Shown one piece after another: positions 20,225-30,289 of a DNA stretch of 64,000 nt (the first letter of the stretch is position 1; the number at the start of each line of letters is the position of its first letter). This DNA is from Tritrichomonas musculus (taxonomy: Eukaryota; Parabasalia; Tritrichomonadida; Tritrichomonadidae). The notes beneath the pieces were generated by a model. It saw only the letters and a program-made list of their open reading frames with translations. It made no database searches and was not told the origin of the DNA. The position numbers and the translations under genes are program-made. Location: positions 372,001 to 436,000 of the forward strand of contig JAPFFF010000059.1 in the NCBI GenBank assembly GCA_039105265.1. Direction: 5' to 3'.

Positions 20225-20963
20225 AAATATGGCACAAAAGATTTAAATTAATAAAAGTGCCACGAAAATTTTCGTGTTTCGAAAAATTTAAGGGAATAGT
20301 TGTTTGTTAAAATTTTGAATAATTTATTCTTTGAAAAAGTTCGAATCACTGTTTTTCATGTTGATGATTTCAAAAAGTGGATTGATAAAATAATTTTTTC
20401 AATAATTCAATTAAAATTTTCGGGAAATAAAATTAAAAAAAAAAAAATATCTCAATAAATAAATTTAAAAAATCAAGAAAAAAATTAATTCATAAAAATT
20501 CAAATAACAAATTACAAAATTTATTATATTTTATTGAATTTTTTGATCGTTTTTGAGGATAATTCTTATTCGAAATGAAATTACAAAATTTGCTAGTACT
20601 GATTTGATTTTTCTTCATGAAATTCTCCTAGAAATTCGATATGATATATATGAAAAAGATCGTCAATAAAAATGTTATAAACATTTTAAATCTTTTTAAT
20701 CAATTAAGTTTTTATTAACTAAATGAAGTTTATCTTTGTGTTAACAAATTATTCATTTTCTTTAATTTTCATTTCTATAATAAATTATAGAACTTCCAAT
20801 CATAGCAGTGATTTGAAACATTTAGAAGATATCTTTTTAAAAAAAGAATAATGCTTTTGCACAATAAGATTTTGAGAATTATATATCATATAAATTATAT
20901 TTGTGAAAAAATAATAATCATTATTATTTTTTACTTTCATAGAATTATATTTTTTTACTAAGA
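20225..20963. other. Intergenic between two minus-strand genes
   Basis: AT-rich with no gene. A perfect 16-bp palindrome CACGAAAATTTTCGTG lies at 20261-20276, about 40 nt upstream of the kinase-Sel1 start. CACTTTTTGAAATC occurs on the minus strand at about 20370. Both are candidate regulatory sites by position only. Confidence 0.3.
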
Positions 20964-22688
20964 TTATTCATGGTCTTGATTCGAAAGGAGTTCTTCTTTA
21001 ATTTCTGGAACTGATTCATTTTGTTTTGCTTCTGCCTCTTTTTCGTCCTTTTTATCGACAAAATTGTCCAGTTTGCTCGAGTCGGTATTTGTATCATTGA
21101 CTTCTTCCAACTCCATTTCGAACAATTGAATATATTTTTCTTCTTCGTCATCCTCCTTTGACAACTTAATCAAATTCTTAATCGGCTTCCACAAGAAGCA
21201 CACGCAAACGATAGAACTAGAAGCATGTGTCAAAGGGTAAGTCCAAATCATGCGAACAGGATCATGAGGATTGCTGTAATACAAAATATAGTTAAAGATG
21301 ATAATCCCGACGAAATTAGAAATGAAAGACAGAATTGTAGCCCTTGATCCCATCTGTAAAGACTGCAGGACAGATTGCGAAGCCAATCTAAACCAAGCCA
21401 AGAAACCGAGCGCGTTATTATACATGATCATCTTCGAGGCATACTTCATATAACCTTCGCCAGACGAAAACATTTTGGACAGCGGAACTGGAATAACCCA
21501 AGTCATTATGCAAGTCAAAACGCTCCAAATAAACATCATAAGACACATGTAAAGAGTCAGCTTCAAGTACCTCTTGTATCGTTTGGCTGCATACGAATAC
21601 GAAGCAGCTGGAATGTATGCCTGCGAAAGGGCGCAGACAACAGAATATGGCAAATAACATATGCGTGAAGATGCATTAAAACCAGCCATGACATCCGCAA
21701 ATTTTTGTTGATCGTTATCACACGCAAGGCCCATGTATTTACGAATAAGAACAGATGGAATTGACATTGAAAGCTGTGCAATAAGCGTGCTAAAGCCAAC
21801 TTTCAACGCAGGCAATGTATTTGGACTGAATTTGTTACAAAATTGAATCAAACGAGGCTTCACACCAAATTTATGGCAATAAAAAAGGGTGATGATGATG
21901 ATTCCAGGAATAAACTCGGATATGACAGTCGCACTAGAGGCTCCAATTATTCCTACTTTGAACCAAAATAAGAAAATTGGATTAAAAACAGCCATGTTAA
22001 GGACCAAACAAACAACATTTGACATGCCAAAGAGAAATGTTCGTCCTTCGCCTTGCAAAAATCCGCCCGATGCAATGAAGAGGCAGGAATTGAATGCACA
22101 GGCTGTCAATGGAAGCATGTATTCAAATCCTAGGCGAACAATGGCGTCACTGGCTCCAAACCACTTCGTTATCGGTTTGAGAATTGGCAATAAAATCGCA
22201 CAAACAAGTCCTCCGCAGATAAATGAGGTTCGAATCAGATCTGCAATAATTTGGCCAGCTTCTTCTGATTTCCCTTTGCCATATAAAAATGAGATTTGAG
22301 TGGCTGCCGCCATTGCAAGGAAAAAGCCAAATGACCTCCCAATATTATCAAATGCTTGCATCATCGAAACAGCTGATAAACCATCATCACCAATGGCTTT
22401 TGAAATCCAAATCGTAGTAATAATTCCGTATAACGCATTCGTACCTTGTGAGAGAATAGGACCAATAATTAGACGAAATAATGTAATCAATGGCTTGTGA
22501 CCTCCTAGTTTCATATCTTCTGGAGTAAGTTTATGCACTGTTGAATCTTTATTTTCTTCTTGAGCAGTCTGTTCAGTCTGTCCTTTATGTTCAGAAACTT
22601 GTGAATTATTCTTTTCGGTATCAAAACCTTTGAAATCTTCAGCTTCTTGAGGATTTAATAATTCATTAATTGAATCTTTATTAGTCAT
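20964..22688 (-). CDS. MATE-family multidrug/toxin efflux transporter
   Basis: 574 residues from the ATG at 22686-22688. It has a hydrophilic acidic N-terminus (~60 residues), then 12 predicted membrane segments in two halves. Family hallmarks include LFRLIIGPILSQGTNALYG at the first helix, AIGDDGLSAVSMMQAFDNI in place of the usual G..aLaa.s, the QGEGRT segment after helix 6, and an SVLQSLQMGSRA segment at the corresponding place in the second half. A charged Glu/Lys-rich C-terminal tail follows. Length fits eukaryotic-type MATE proteins. MATE carriers exchange cations or organic compounds against H+ or Na+ at the plasma membrane or endomembranes. Codon use is richer in GC than its surroundings, as expected for an expressed host gene. 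Confidence 0.85.
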   Translation of the reverse strand: MTNKDSINELLNPQEAEDFKGFDTEKNNSQVSEHKGQTEQTAQEENKDSTVHKLTPEDMKLGGHKPLITLFRLIIGPILSQGTNALYGIITTIWISKAIGDDGLSAVSMMQAFDNIGRSFGFFLAMAAATQISFLYGKGKSEEAGQIIADLIRTSFICGGLVCAILLPILKPITKWFGASDAIVRLGFEYMLPLTACAFNSCLFIASGGFLQGEGRTFLFGMSNVVCLVLNMAVFNPIFLFWFKVGIIGASSATVISEFIPGIIIITLFYCHKFGVKPRLIQFCNKFSPNTLPALKVGFSTLIAQLSMSIPSVLIRKYMGLACDNDQQKFADVMAGFNASSRICYLPYSVVCALSQAYIPAASYSYAAKRYKRYLKLTLYMCLMMFIWSVLTCIMTWVIPVPLSKMFSSGEGYMKYASKMIMYNNALGFLAWFRLASQSVLQSLQMGSRATILSFISNFVGIIIFNYILYYSNPHDPVRMIWTYPLTHASSSIVCVCFLWKPIKNLIKLSKEDDEEEKYIQLFEMELEEVNDTNTDSSKLDNFVDKKDEKEAEAKQNESVPEIKEELLSNQDHE

Positions 22689-23184
22689 CAAAGAAACAGC
22701 AAAGATATAAATTCAATGATTGTTAAATTTTAATATTTTAATTGTTTATTATATATTCAAAAATATTTATTCAAAAAGTTCCATTTGCATTGAAATTACG
22801 ATAGAACTTGAGTGCAAAATCTTTTGATCTCAAAAAGTTATGAATATTTGCTTCAAAAGGTGAAATACTCACAATTTTTTTGATAAAATAAATTCAAATT
22901 AATAATTATAGAAAAATAATAATATCTTTGAAAAAAGAAAAAAAAATGCAATTTAAAGATTAATTAAATTAAAAATTAGCAATTGTATGAAGATAAATCA
23001 TTTATATCCATTTGGAAAATAATATTTATTTTAAAATAAAATATTCTAATATTTTAGTAGAGTATCATGTTTTATACTAAAAATAAAACATTTTAGGAAG
23101 TTTTAAGCTTTCTATTTTACGCCAATTTGTTCATTAATGTTCACATTCCACCATTACCCGATTGATTTTTTCAAATATTTTTAG
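22689..23184. other. Intergenic, no gene seen
   Basis: AT-rich spacer upstream of the MATE gene. It contains two AACTTTTTGA words on the minus strand (22770 and 22835), 80-150 nt upstream of the start. No clear Inr is adjacent to the ATG. Confidence 0.3.
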
Positions 23185-23725
23185 ATAACTACAATTCCTT
23201 GTTCTGTAACTTCAATTAGGCATTGTTCTTTTGATCGATATTTTTCATTGGCATAAATCGCTATTCTTTCTTCTGTAATTTCAATTTATTTAAGTGCTTT
23301 TGAGAGATGCTCTTCATTTACACAAATTACAATTCCTTCTTCTATAAATTCAATTGATGATTCGGCTTTTAAAGAATGTTCATCTTTAACTCAAATCACA
23401 ATTCCAACATCAGTAACCTCAATTGGGAACTCTGTCTTCAATGGATGTTCATCATTGACACAAATCATAATTTCTTCAAATGTAACTCCAATTAGAGAGT
23501 TTGCTTTTTGTGATTGTACATCACAAAAATAAATCACGATAACTTCATCAGTAACTTCAATTAGATAATATGTTTTCAATGGATTTACATCGTTGACATA
23601 AATCATAATTTCTTATTCTATAATTTTATTTGGAGATTATGCTTTCTTTAATGTTTATCATTGACACAAATCACAATTCCTTCATCAGTAACTTCAATTG
23701 AAAAAGATGCTTTCCCATCGAACGC
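23185..23725 (+). pseudogene. BspA-like leucine-rich-repeat (LRR_5) gene remnant
   Basis: Plus-strand translation shows degenerate but clear 23-residue LRR_5 units: IPSSINSIDDSAFKECSSL, then TQITIPTSVTSIGNSVFNGC, then SSLTQIIISSNVTPIREFAF, then TSSVTSIRxYVFNGFTSLT. Several in-frame stops and frame changes occur across the 540 bp. No start or other domain remains. It is a paralogue of the intact gene at 27115, lying on the same strand about 4 kb upstream. Confidence 0.75.
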
Positions 23726-24383
23726 TTTTCTTTTGTCTTTTTAAAAAAGATATACAAATAATTATTAAAAATCTTAATATTACTGAATAAAGAAATATAT
23801 TAAGAATTCAAATTATAAGTTGATCATTTAAATACAATTTTTGGTCTTTATTAATTTATAATCTATATAATGAAAGATTGGATAAAAAAACCATTATTCA
23901 CAATTTTCTTTTGAGATAGGAAATTTCAATTAAATAATCAATTGAATAATCAAAGTATTATACCCCTATCTTTATTAAATTATATTTTTTTAAATATATT
24001 TTAAATTTTTGATGAATATAATAAATCTATAGATTTAAATTTGTTTATCAAATTATTGTAACTTTTTTGTTTTCCAAGAAAAATTAATATTTCCAATATT
24101 TGAAAATTTTAGATTTTCAAAAATATGAAATCAATCATTGCCTCATTACAATCTTTTCTCAACTATTTTGCTTTATTTTTTTGGTCATGTATTTAAATTT
24201 TTCTTTACTTTTAGTAAAATTTCCAATTCAAAAATTTCAATAGAAAGAGTTCAGATACTTAAATAAAAAATTCTCTAATCAGCCATTTTTTAATTAATGT
24301 TTTTAAAGAGTATCATTTTTTATAAAATATTAGAACTGTTATTACAAAATTTGAAAGTTTTCTCAATTTATTTTGAACAAATT
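23726..24383. other. Intergenic, no gene seen
   Basis: AT-rich sequence upstream of the surface-protein gene with no conserved frame. Confidence 0.3.
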
Positions 24384-24392
24384 TCATATTTC
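24384..24392 (+). promoter_or_regulatory. Possible Inr (TCATATTTC)
   Basis: It matches TCAYWY about 20-28 nt upstream of the ATG at 24412, the usual trichomonad Inr distance. Weak on its own. Confidence 0.35.
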
Positions 24393-24411
24393 TTGTCTGA
24401 AAAAAAAAAAA

Positions 24412-26235
24412 ATGAATTTAACAATAATTTCGCTTTTTGCATCTTCATTATTTTTATCAGACGTAAATGGAATATCAACGATGTCACCTTTTTTTTCAAT
24501 TACCAAACCAACAATATTTCAACTCGATAGATCAATTTTTTCTCGTCGTTTTTCTCCTATTATATCATTTACAGGATATACGCAAAAAATTCTGACGCGA
24601 TCATCATTTTTAATTTCTTTATCTGAAGATCGTTTTTCTTTTTTTTTAAGCAATGCCATTAAATTAACATCTAATGAAGTAGAAATAACTGGTGATCAAA
24701 ATTCTCAACGATTTCAAGCTACATCGGGCACAACAAATGTTATTGTTAAGAAATGTATATTTAATAATATGGCTGATCAATATGACGGTGGTGCCATATA
24801 TATTAATTTAGAAGTTAATGCCCAAATTCAAAGTACAGTTTTTGATAACATGAAAGCAAATCATTATGGTGGTGCAATTTTTTATCAAAATCTTAATGAC
24901 AAATCTTACACGAACGACCTTTACTCGAATTACAATTGCTTTTCTGATTGCAACGCGTTATATGGAACAGCCATACACGGAATGGGAAAAACTATTCAGA
25001 TATATTATTCTGGTACAACTACAAGTAAAAGCGAAGGTGCCCAAATGGACATAAACTCGGACTACATCATGTCTTCTCACCTAAACTTGACTGGTGGTGT
25101 CTCTACGTATGCTGGAGGGATGGAATACAGGCATGCGACAAGAGGCAAATTCCAATTCCAAACGCTCATTGGCTTCTACTCGTGCTTCACAATGGCGCTG
25201 ACGGAGACAGGAACTGGTCTCCTTGTTTCAGATTCAAATATAGTAAAATGCACGTTGACGAACAACCCAAGCGAGGCCAGACCAGCCATCTACTTCCAAA
25301 ATAGGGGAATGTCTACCGCTTCCAACTTTCATGTGATCGGATGCTCAGTAAGAAATGCCTATAATAAAGACAGAAGCCGCCAGGGAAAGTTTTCAAGTTG
25401 CCAGAACGATAATGGAGAGCAGGGAGGAGAGACAAGTATCATTGACTTGACAACCGACCTTGAAAAAAGCGATGTGGAGTACGGAAATAGCAAAATAATA
25501 GTGAGCGGCAACATGATTTATGGATCACTGACTGCAACAACGCTTGATATAAAGCAGCTCAACCTTGGCGAGTGTCAAGGAGACGAAGTTGCTCCAGACA
25601 TGATTGAGCCAACGCCAACAGAAACACTTCACCCAACAGTCACTGCTACACCAATGGCTACTGTGACAGCAACACCTAAAGCAACTGTAACAGCAACACC
25701 TAAAGCAACTGTAACAGCAACACCTAAAGCAACAGTTACAGCAACACCTAAGCCAACTGTAACAGCAACACCTAAAGCAACAGCAACCGAAGTTCCGCAT
25801 GGCACTCCAATGGCTACAGAATCGCCGACACAAAGTCTTCATCCCACTAAAACGCCAACTCCAAAGGCTACAGCATCACCGAATAAGTCACCATCATTGA
25901 GTCCACACCCAACCCAGACTACGATACCACCTGCCACGTTTCCAAGCAACTTTTTCAGTGAATCAAACTTTTTCACAGAGAGTGAACCTTTCGTTCCTGA
26001 ATCCGGCGGAAATGCCAGAACTGGCTTAACGAGAAGGAAGATAATTTTCATCATTTGCATATCAATTTTTATCTTTCTTCTGATCCTGATTATCATCATT
26101 ATCATCACATGCTTCATGCTGAGGAGGGCTCATGTTCAGAATTTCACTCAGGAAGAAGAGGAAGAAAAGAACGAAACGAATGAGAACAACTCTTCTGATT
26201 ATGAAGGAACAAATGTTTTTGAAATTGATGATTGA
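24412..26235 (+). CDS. Pmp-like surface membrane protein with Thr/Pro stalk
   Basis: 607 residues from the ATG at 24412, chosen because it directly begins a signal peptide (MNLTIISLFASSLFLSDVNG). The ectodomain (about 60-390) has right-handed beta-helix features similar to chlamydial/trichomonad Pmp proteins: GGAIYINLE and GGAIFYQNL motifs and Cys-containing strands (VIVKKCIFNNM). A Thr/Pro/Ala-rich stalk (about 399-505) includes tandem ATVTATPK octapeptides and is probably O-glycosylated. A single strongly hydrophobic TM segment (about 541-566) is followed by a basic stop-transfer and an acidic cytosolic tail (EEEEEKNETNE) of about 35 residues. This is a type I surface protein likely exposed to host or bacteria. 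Trichomonad Pmp proteins are proposed adhesins; that role is inference here. Confidence 0.75.
   Translation: MNLTIISLFASSLFLSDVNGISTMSPFFSITKPTIFQLDRSIFSRRFSPIISFTGYTQKILTRSSFLISLSEDRFSFFLSNAIKLTSNEVEITGDQNSQRFQATSGTTNVIVKKCIFNNMADQYDGGAIYINLEVNAQIQSTVFDNMKANHYGGAIFYQNLNDKSYTNDLYSNYNCFSDCNALYGTAIHGMGKTIQIYYSGTTTSKSEGAQMDINSDYIMSSHLNLTGGVSTYAGGMEYRHATRGKFQFQTLIGFYSCFTMALTETGTGLLVSDSNIVKCTLTNNPSEARPAIYFQNRGMSTASNFHVIGCSVRNAYNKDRSRQGKFSSCQNDNGEQGGETSIIDLTTDLEKSDVEYGNSKIIVSGNMIYGSLTATTLDIKQLNLGECQGDEVAPDMIEPTPTETLHPTVTATPMATVTATPKATVTATPKATVTATPKATVTATPKPTVTATPKATATEVPHGTPMATESPTQSLHPTKTPTPKATASPNKSPSLSPHPTQTTIPPATFPSNFFSESNFFTESEPFVPESGGNARTGLTRRKIIFIICISIFIFLLILIIIIIITCFMLRRAHVQNFTQEEEEEKNETNENNSSDYEGTNVFEIDD
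25625..25800 (+). repeat. 24-bp tandem repeat coding ATVTATPK
   Basis: Five to six near-identical 24-bp units (GCAACxGTxACAGCAACACC) encode the stalk of the Pmp-like protein. Such arrays commonly vary in copy number. Confidence 0.85.
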
Positions 26236-27077
26236 TTTTTATTCACTATTTGTTTTTTATGTTTTCTTTTTAGTAAATGTTCATATTTATGTTTATAATT
26301 TCTACTTCAACATATAATTACATTTTTTATGGCTACTAATATACTTTTATAATGTTTGTATTTATGTTGAGACTTTTGAAATTGAAACAGAGAGATTTCA
26401 TTTTAATTGAAGAAAAAAGTACATATGCTTCACTTATCCAAAATTTTAATAAGTATTTATAAGTGATTATATAAATTAAATCACTTTTTATTTTCTATAA
26501 ATTGGATAGTTGAAAAGAATATCATCTTGATATCATATTTTTAAGAAACGATGATTTTGTTTAAATGTATAAATATGGATATTAAGCAAATTTAAAAAGA
26601 AATAATATGCTTGAATAAGATACATTCATATGGATAAACCACAAGAATTAAACAAAAAACAGAAGGGTGGAAGATAAACCGTTTACAATTTTAATAAAAA
26701 AAAGTCACTCATTTTATGATATTTAAAGCCAAACTCAAAATATATAGTTTATTAATTACATTTTAGTGATTTAAAGTGATTGTATAAATGATACCTTTCA
26801 AAAATATTAAGATAATTAAAGATTATTAAATGATACACCTTTTTCATTCAAATTTTTACTTGTATCATTTAATGATTGTATATGACGTTTTGAAACAACA
26901 ATTAACCATATTTTTAAACTATTTGTTTTTCAAATAAAAATTAAAATCAAATTGAGGAATTTGATGTTTAACTCTTTTTTCTTGGGCAAAATATTTATAT
27001 TTAAAAAAGTTTGGGAATTATTAATTCAATTTCAAAATTTTTTCTCTGAATATTGTTTAATAAAATTTATGCCATAT
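26236..27077. other. Intergenic between two plus-strand genes
   Basis: 840 bp of AT-rich DNA without a gene. Confidence 0.4.
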
Positions 27078-27100
27078 TTCACTTTCCTGTATCATTTTTT
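27078..27100 (+). promoter_or_regulatory. Inr-like sites of the BspA-like gene
   Basis: TTTCACTTTCC at 27077-27087 and ATCATTTTTT at 27091-27100 both match TCAYTTT and lie 15-35 nt upstream of the ATG at 27115. Confidence 0.5.
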
Positions 27101-27114
27101 GTTCCAAAACTTAA

Positions 27115-29448
27115 ATGGAAAAATATGTTAATGAAAAAAGAGAAGTATATGATACTCTAATATCATTTTTAGATCAAAATGATGAAATGAATGAAACTGA
27201 TTTTTTTGATTTTCTAAAGACAAAAAAATTAGATGAAAACAAATTAAAAATGGAAAAATTTATTTATTTGCTATCAAGTTTATGCGAAAATCATAAGCGA
27301 TCATCAACATTTTTTCAGATAATATGTAAAATTCTTTGCCTATACCAAGCAGCAATCGACCAATTTTTTACCAATCGCAATTTAATACATATTTTCGGGC
27401 ATAACAATTTATATTTTCTTTACATATACGCTAAAAAAATTAATGCAAATAATAATTTTTTAGAAATGATATTAAAAGAGCAAACTCAGCATTTAAAAGA
27501 TATAAATTCTAAATATTCCTATTCTGGAGTGCAAAACGATAAAAAAAATTTTTTCTTTGGAAATTATTCAGATAATGAAGATATCTATAATGACGGCCTA
27601 AGCAATCATTATGATTTACATGATTCCAATAATTCAATTTCTAATGAAAGAACAAATAATGAGTCAGACATTTTCAACAAAATTTTCAATGATTTTGAAA
27701 CAAATAAAGAAACAGGCGAAAACGAGTCATTTGTGTGTCAAATAATTCGCGAAGATTTAATAGATGACTTTGTCAAGTATTCAAATCAAACGAATATTTC
27801 ACTTTCAATGACAATAAGCAAATCTAAATATGAAACAAATCCATTTTTACTCAAACAAGCAAAGACATCATTGATTGAATATTCTGCGTTTTTTGGATCG
27901 ATTCAAATCTTCCAATATTTACGATTAAATGGCGTCGAACTGACACCAACATTGTGGCTTTACGCAGTTCATGGTCGAAATGCAGAACTGATTCATCTTC
28001 TCGAAGAGAGCCACGTCCAGCCAGAAGACAGAACATATGAAAGCGTTTTAATTGAAGCGATGAAATGCCATCACAATGAAATTGCATTCTACGTCAAAGA
28101 AAGCTTGATGATGAATAAAATTGATGAAAATAAAATCAACGTCAGAGGAATTGAATACAATAATTATTCTTTCTTCCCTGATGATTTCAAGAATAGATCA
28201 GATGAGTTATATGACAAAATCATTAGTTATGATGCAAAAACAGCACAGATGCTTTTGGATGATGGTTTCATTGATGTATTTGAAAATTGTTCAATTATCG
28301 AAGAAATAAGAATTCCTTCTTTCATCAGACAAATTTATCCTTATTCATTCCATGGCTGCATTTCTTTAACTAAAGTGTCAATTCCTTCGTCTGTTACAAT
28401 TATCGGCAATAATGCATTCAACGGCTGTAAAATGTTGAATCAGATAAACATTCCTCCCTCTGTCACATTGATTGGTGAAAATGCTTTTTGTAATTGCACT
28501 TCATTGAATGAATTAGTATTGCCCAATTCAATTCAAACTATTGAAGCATCTGCTTTCTGTAATTGTTCTTCTTTATCTAAAATGACGATTCCTTCTTCTG
28601 TTGTGTCAATCAAAAGGTCTGTGTTTAATGAATGTTCTTCTTTGGAGCAAATAACCTTTGAAAATCCTTCTGTTTTGCTGTCTGTTGATCGTCAGATATT
28701 CGATAGATGTCAGAAATTAAAAACATTAATCATTTCTGAGTCAGTCACAAAAATTGAAGATCTAAATTTCCACAGTTTTAAAACGATAACAACAATTTCA
28801 ATCCCTTCTTCAGTTCAATCAATTGGATCTTCTGCCTTCAAAGAATGTTCGTCATTAACAAAAGTGCTTTTTGAGAAAACATCAAAGTTGCTTTCAATTG
28901 GTGAAAGTGCATTTAGTGAATGCTATGATTTGAAACAAATAACAATACCTTCTTCGGTTGAATCAATTGGTAACAATTCATTTGCCAAATGCTCATCATT
29001 ATCAAAAATACTTTTTGAAGAACCTTCTTCACTGACTTCATTAAGCGATTGCATATTTTATCAATGTGTAAGATTAAAGCAAATATCTTTTCCTTCATCT
29101 TTGGTTTCAATTGGAAAAAGTGCTTTTCAAAATTGTGTTTCATTAACAAAATTAGAAATTCCTTCTTCTGTGGCAACAATTGGGCCTGAAGCTTTTAAGT
29201 TTTGTAAAAAATTAAAAGAAATAATTTTGCCTTCAAATTTAACAGAAATCGACCAAAAAACTTTCAGCGAGTGCTCTGCATTGGAAAGAGTAGAAATTCC
29301 ATCTAATATAATTAAAGTCAATAATAACGCTTTTTATAAATGCATATCACTTAATGATGTCTTGATTCATTCATCAGAAACTTATTTAGATGCTGGAGCT
29401 TTTAGAAGCAGTCGTAATGTTCATATTAAATATCTAAATAAAGAATAA
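27115..29448 (+). CDS. BspA-like LRR protein with DUF3447-type N-terminal region
   Basis: 777 residues. The first ~190 are helical with no known motif. Residues ~200-345 form the ankyrin-like DUF3447 region common in trichomonad proteins (LIEYSAFFGSIQIFQYLRLN, LWLYAVHGRN, EAMKCHHNEI). Residues ~385-770 are about 16 LRR_5 (TpLRR/BspA) units of ~23 residues, such as LTKVSIPSSVTIIGNNAF. There is no signal peptide or TM segment, so unlike surface BspA proteins it may be cytosolic or exported unconventionally. LRR_5 arrays mediate protein binding. The N-terminal 340 residues are clearly homologous to the N-terminus of the MULE transposase at 40553-43615. Confidence 0.85.
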   Translation: MEKYVNEKREVYDTLISFLDQNDEMNETDFFDFLKTKKLDENKLKMEKFIYLLSSLCENHKRSSTFFQIICKILCLYQAAIDQFFTNRNLIHIFGHNNLYFLYIYAKKINANNNFLEMILKEQTQHLKDINSKYSYSGVQNDKKNFFFGNYSDNEDIYNDGLSNHYDLHDSNNSISNERTNNESDIFNKIFNDFETNKETGENESFVCQIIREDLIDDFVKYSNQTNISLSMTISKSKYETNPFLLKQAKTSLIEYSAFFGSIQIFQYLRLNGVELTPTLWLYAVHGRNAELIHLLEESHVQPEDRTYESVLIEAMKCHHNEIAFYVKESLMMNKIDENKINVRGIEYNNYSFFPDDFKNRSDELYDKIISYDAKTAQMLLDDGFIDVFENCSIIEEIRIPSFIRQIYPYSFHGCISLTKVSIPSSVTIIGNNAFNGCKMLNQINIPPSVTLIGENAFCNCTSLNELVLPNSIQTIEASAFCNCSSLSKMTIPSSVVSIKRSVFNECSSLEQITFENPSVLLSVDRQIFDRCQKLKTLIISESVTKIEDLNFHSFKTITTISIPSSVQSIGSSAFKECSSLTKVLFEKTSKLLSIGESAFSECYDLKQITIPSSVESIGNNSFAKCSSLSKILFEEPSSLTSLSDCIFYQCVRLKQISFPSSLVSIGKSAFQNCVSLTKLEIPSSVATIGPEAFKFCKKLKEIILPSNLTEIDQKTFSECSALERVEIPSNIIKVNNNAFYKCISLNDVLIHSSETYLDAGAFRSSRNVHIKYLNKE

Positions 29449-30289
29449 AAATTTATTAATAAAAAATATTTTTTAAAGTATAAAAAATAATGAATTATAT
29501 TTTCTCTTTCAAATTGTCTTACAGGTGAATTTGCATTGATTCTATTTCTAAAATAGATTAGAGTAATATTTACAGACTGAGAATCTCAGAGGCATGTTAA
29601 CCAATATATATCGATTATAATTATATTACTATAATATTATAAATATGAAATTATTGTAAATATTTAATTTCATCCATGATATAAAAAATATATAAAAAGT
29701 TATATTGTTAATTATTTTAGGTATTTTGAAAATATAATTATTTTGTAATATGAAAAAATTAATTTTTAACACTTAAAATATATTGATAAAAAGATATATA
29801 TTAATCAAAAAAAGGGTATTTTGTATGTTTTACAAAAATTATTTTGAAAAACAAATCAGATATATTAATAAATAAATAATATAAATATATTTATCAAAAA
29901 GCTATATAATATGTTTATTATTTAATTTTAAATTTCTTTATATATTTAAAATTTATAAATATGAAAAATATTGATACATTGAAAATAACAATTTCAGAAT
30001 ATTCAAGATAAATTAATTGGGTTTTATTATAGAAAAAATTTTATTTTTTTCAAAAGAAAATTTATTCTCTACTCAAAAAGTTTTTAAATGTCAATTAATA
30101 TTACTTATATTCCCAAAATAATAACAGGTTTTTAGTATAGTTTATATTTTTATTAATATAAAACAATAAAATAGTATCAATATTAAACATATATATTACT
30201 ATTTAATAATAGTTCAATAAGATATTACTACAATAAAATATCAAAGTAATAACTTTTTAATAGAGCAAAGTAGAAATAGAAAAAAATAT
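29449..30289. other. Intergenic, very AT-rich
   Basis: 840 bp without coding potential between two plus-strand host genes. Only a TACTCAAAAAGTTTTT word near 30072 stands out. Confidence 0.4.

Noticed and set aside
23391-23606. 71-codon minus-strand frame
   Set aside because: Antisense of the LRR_5 repeats that read sensibly on the plus strand.
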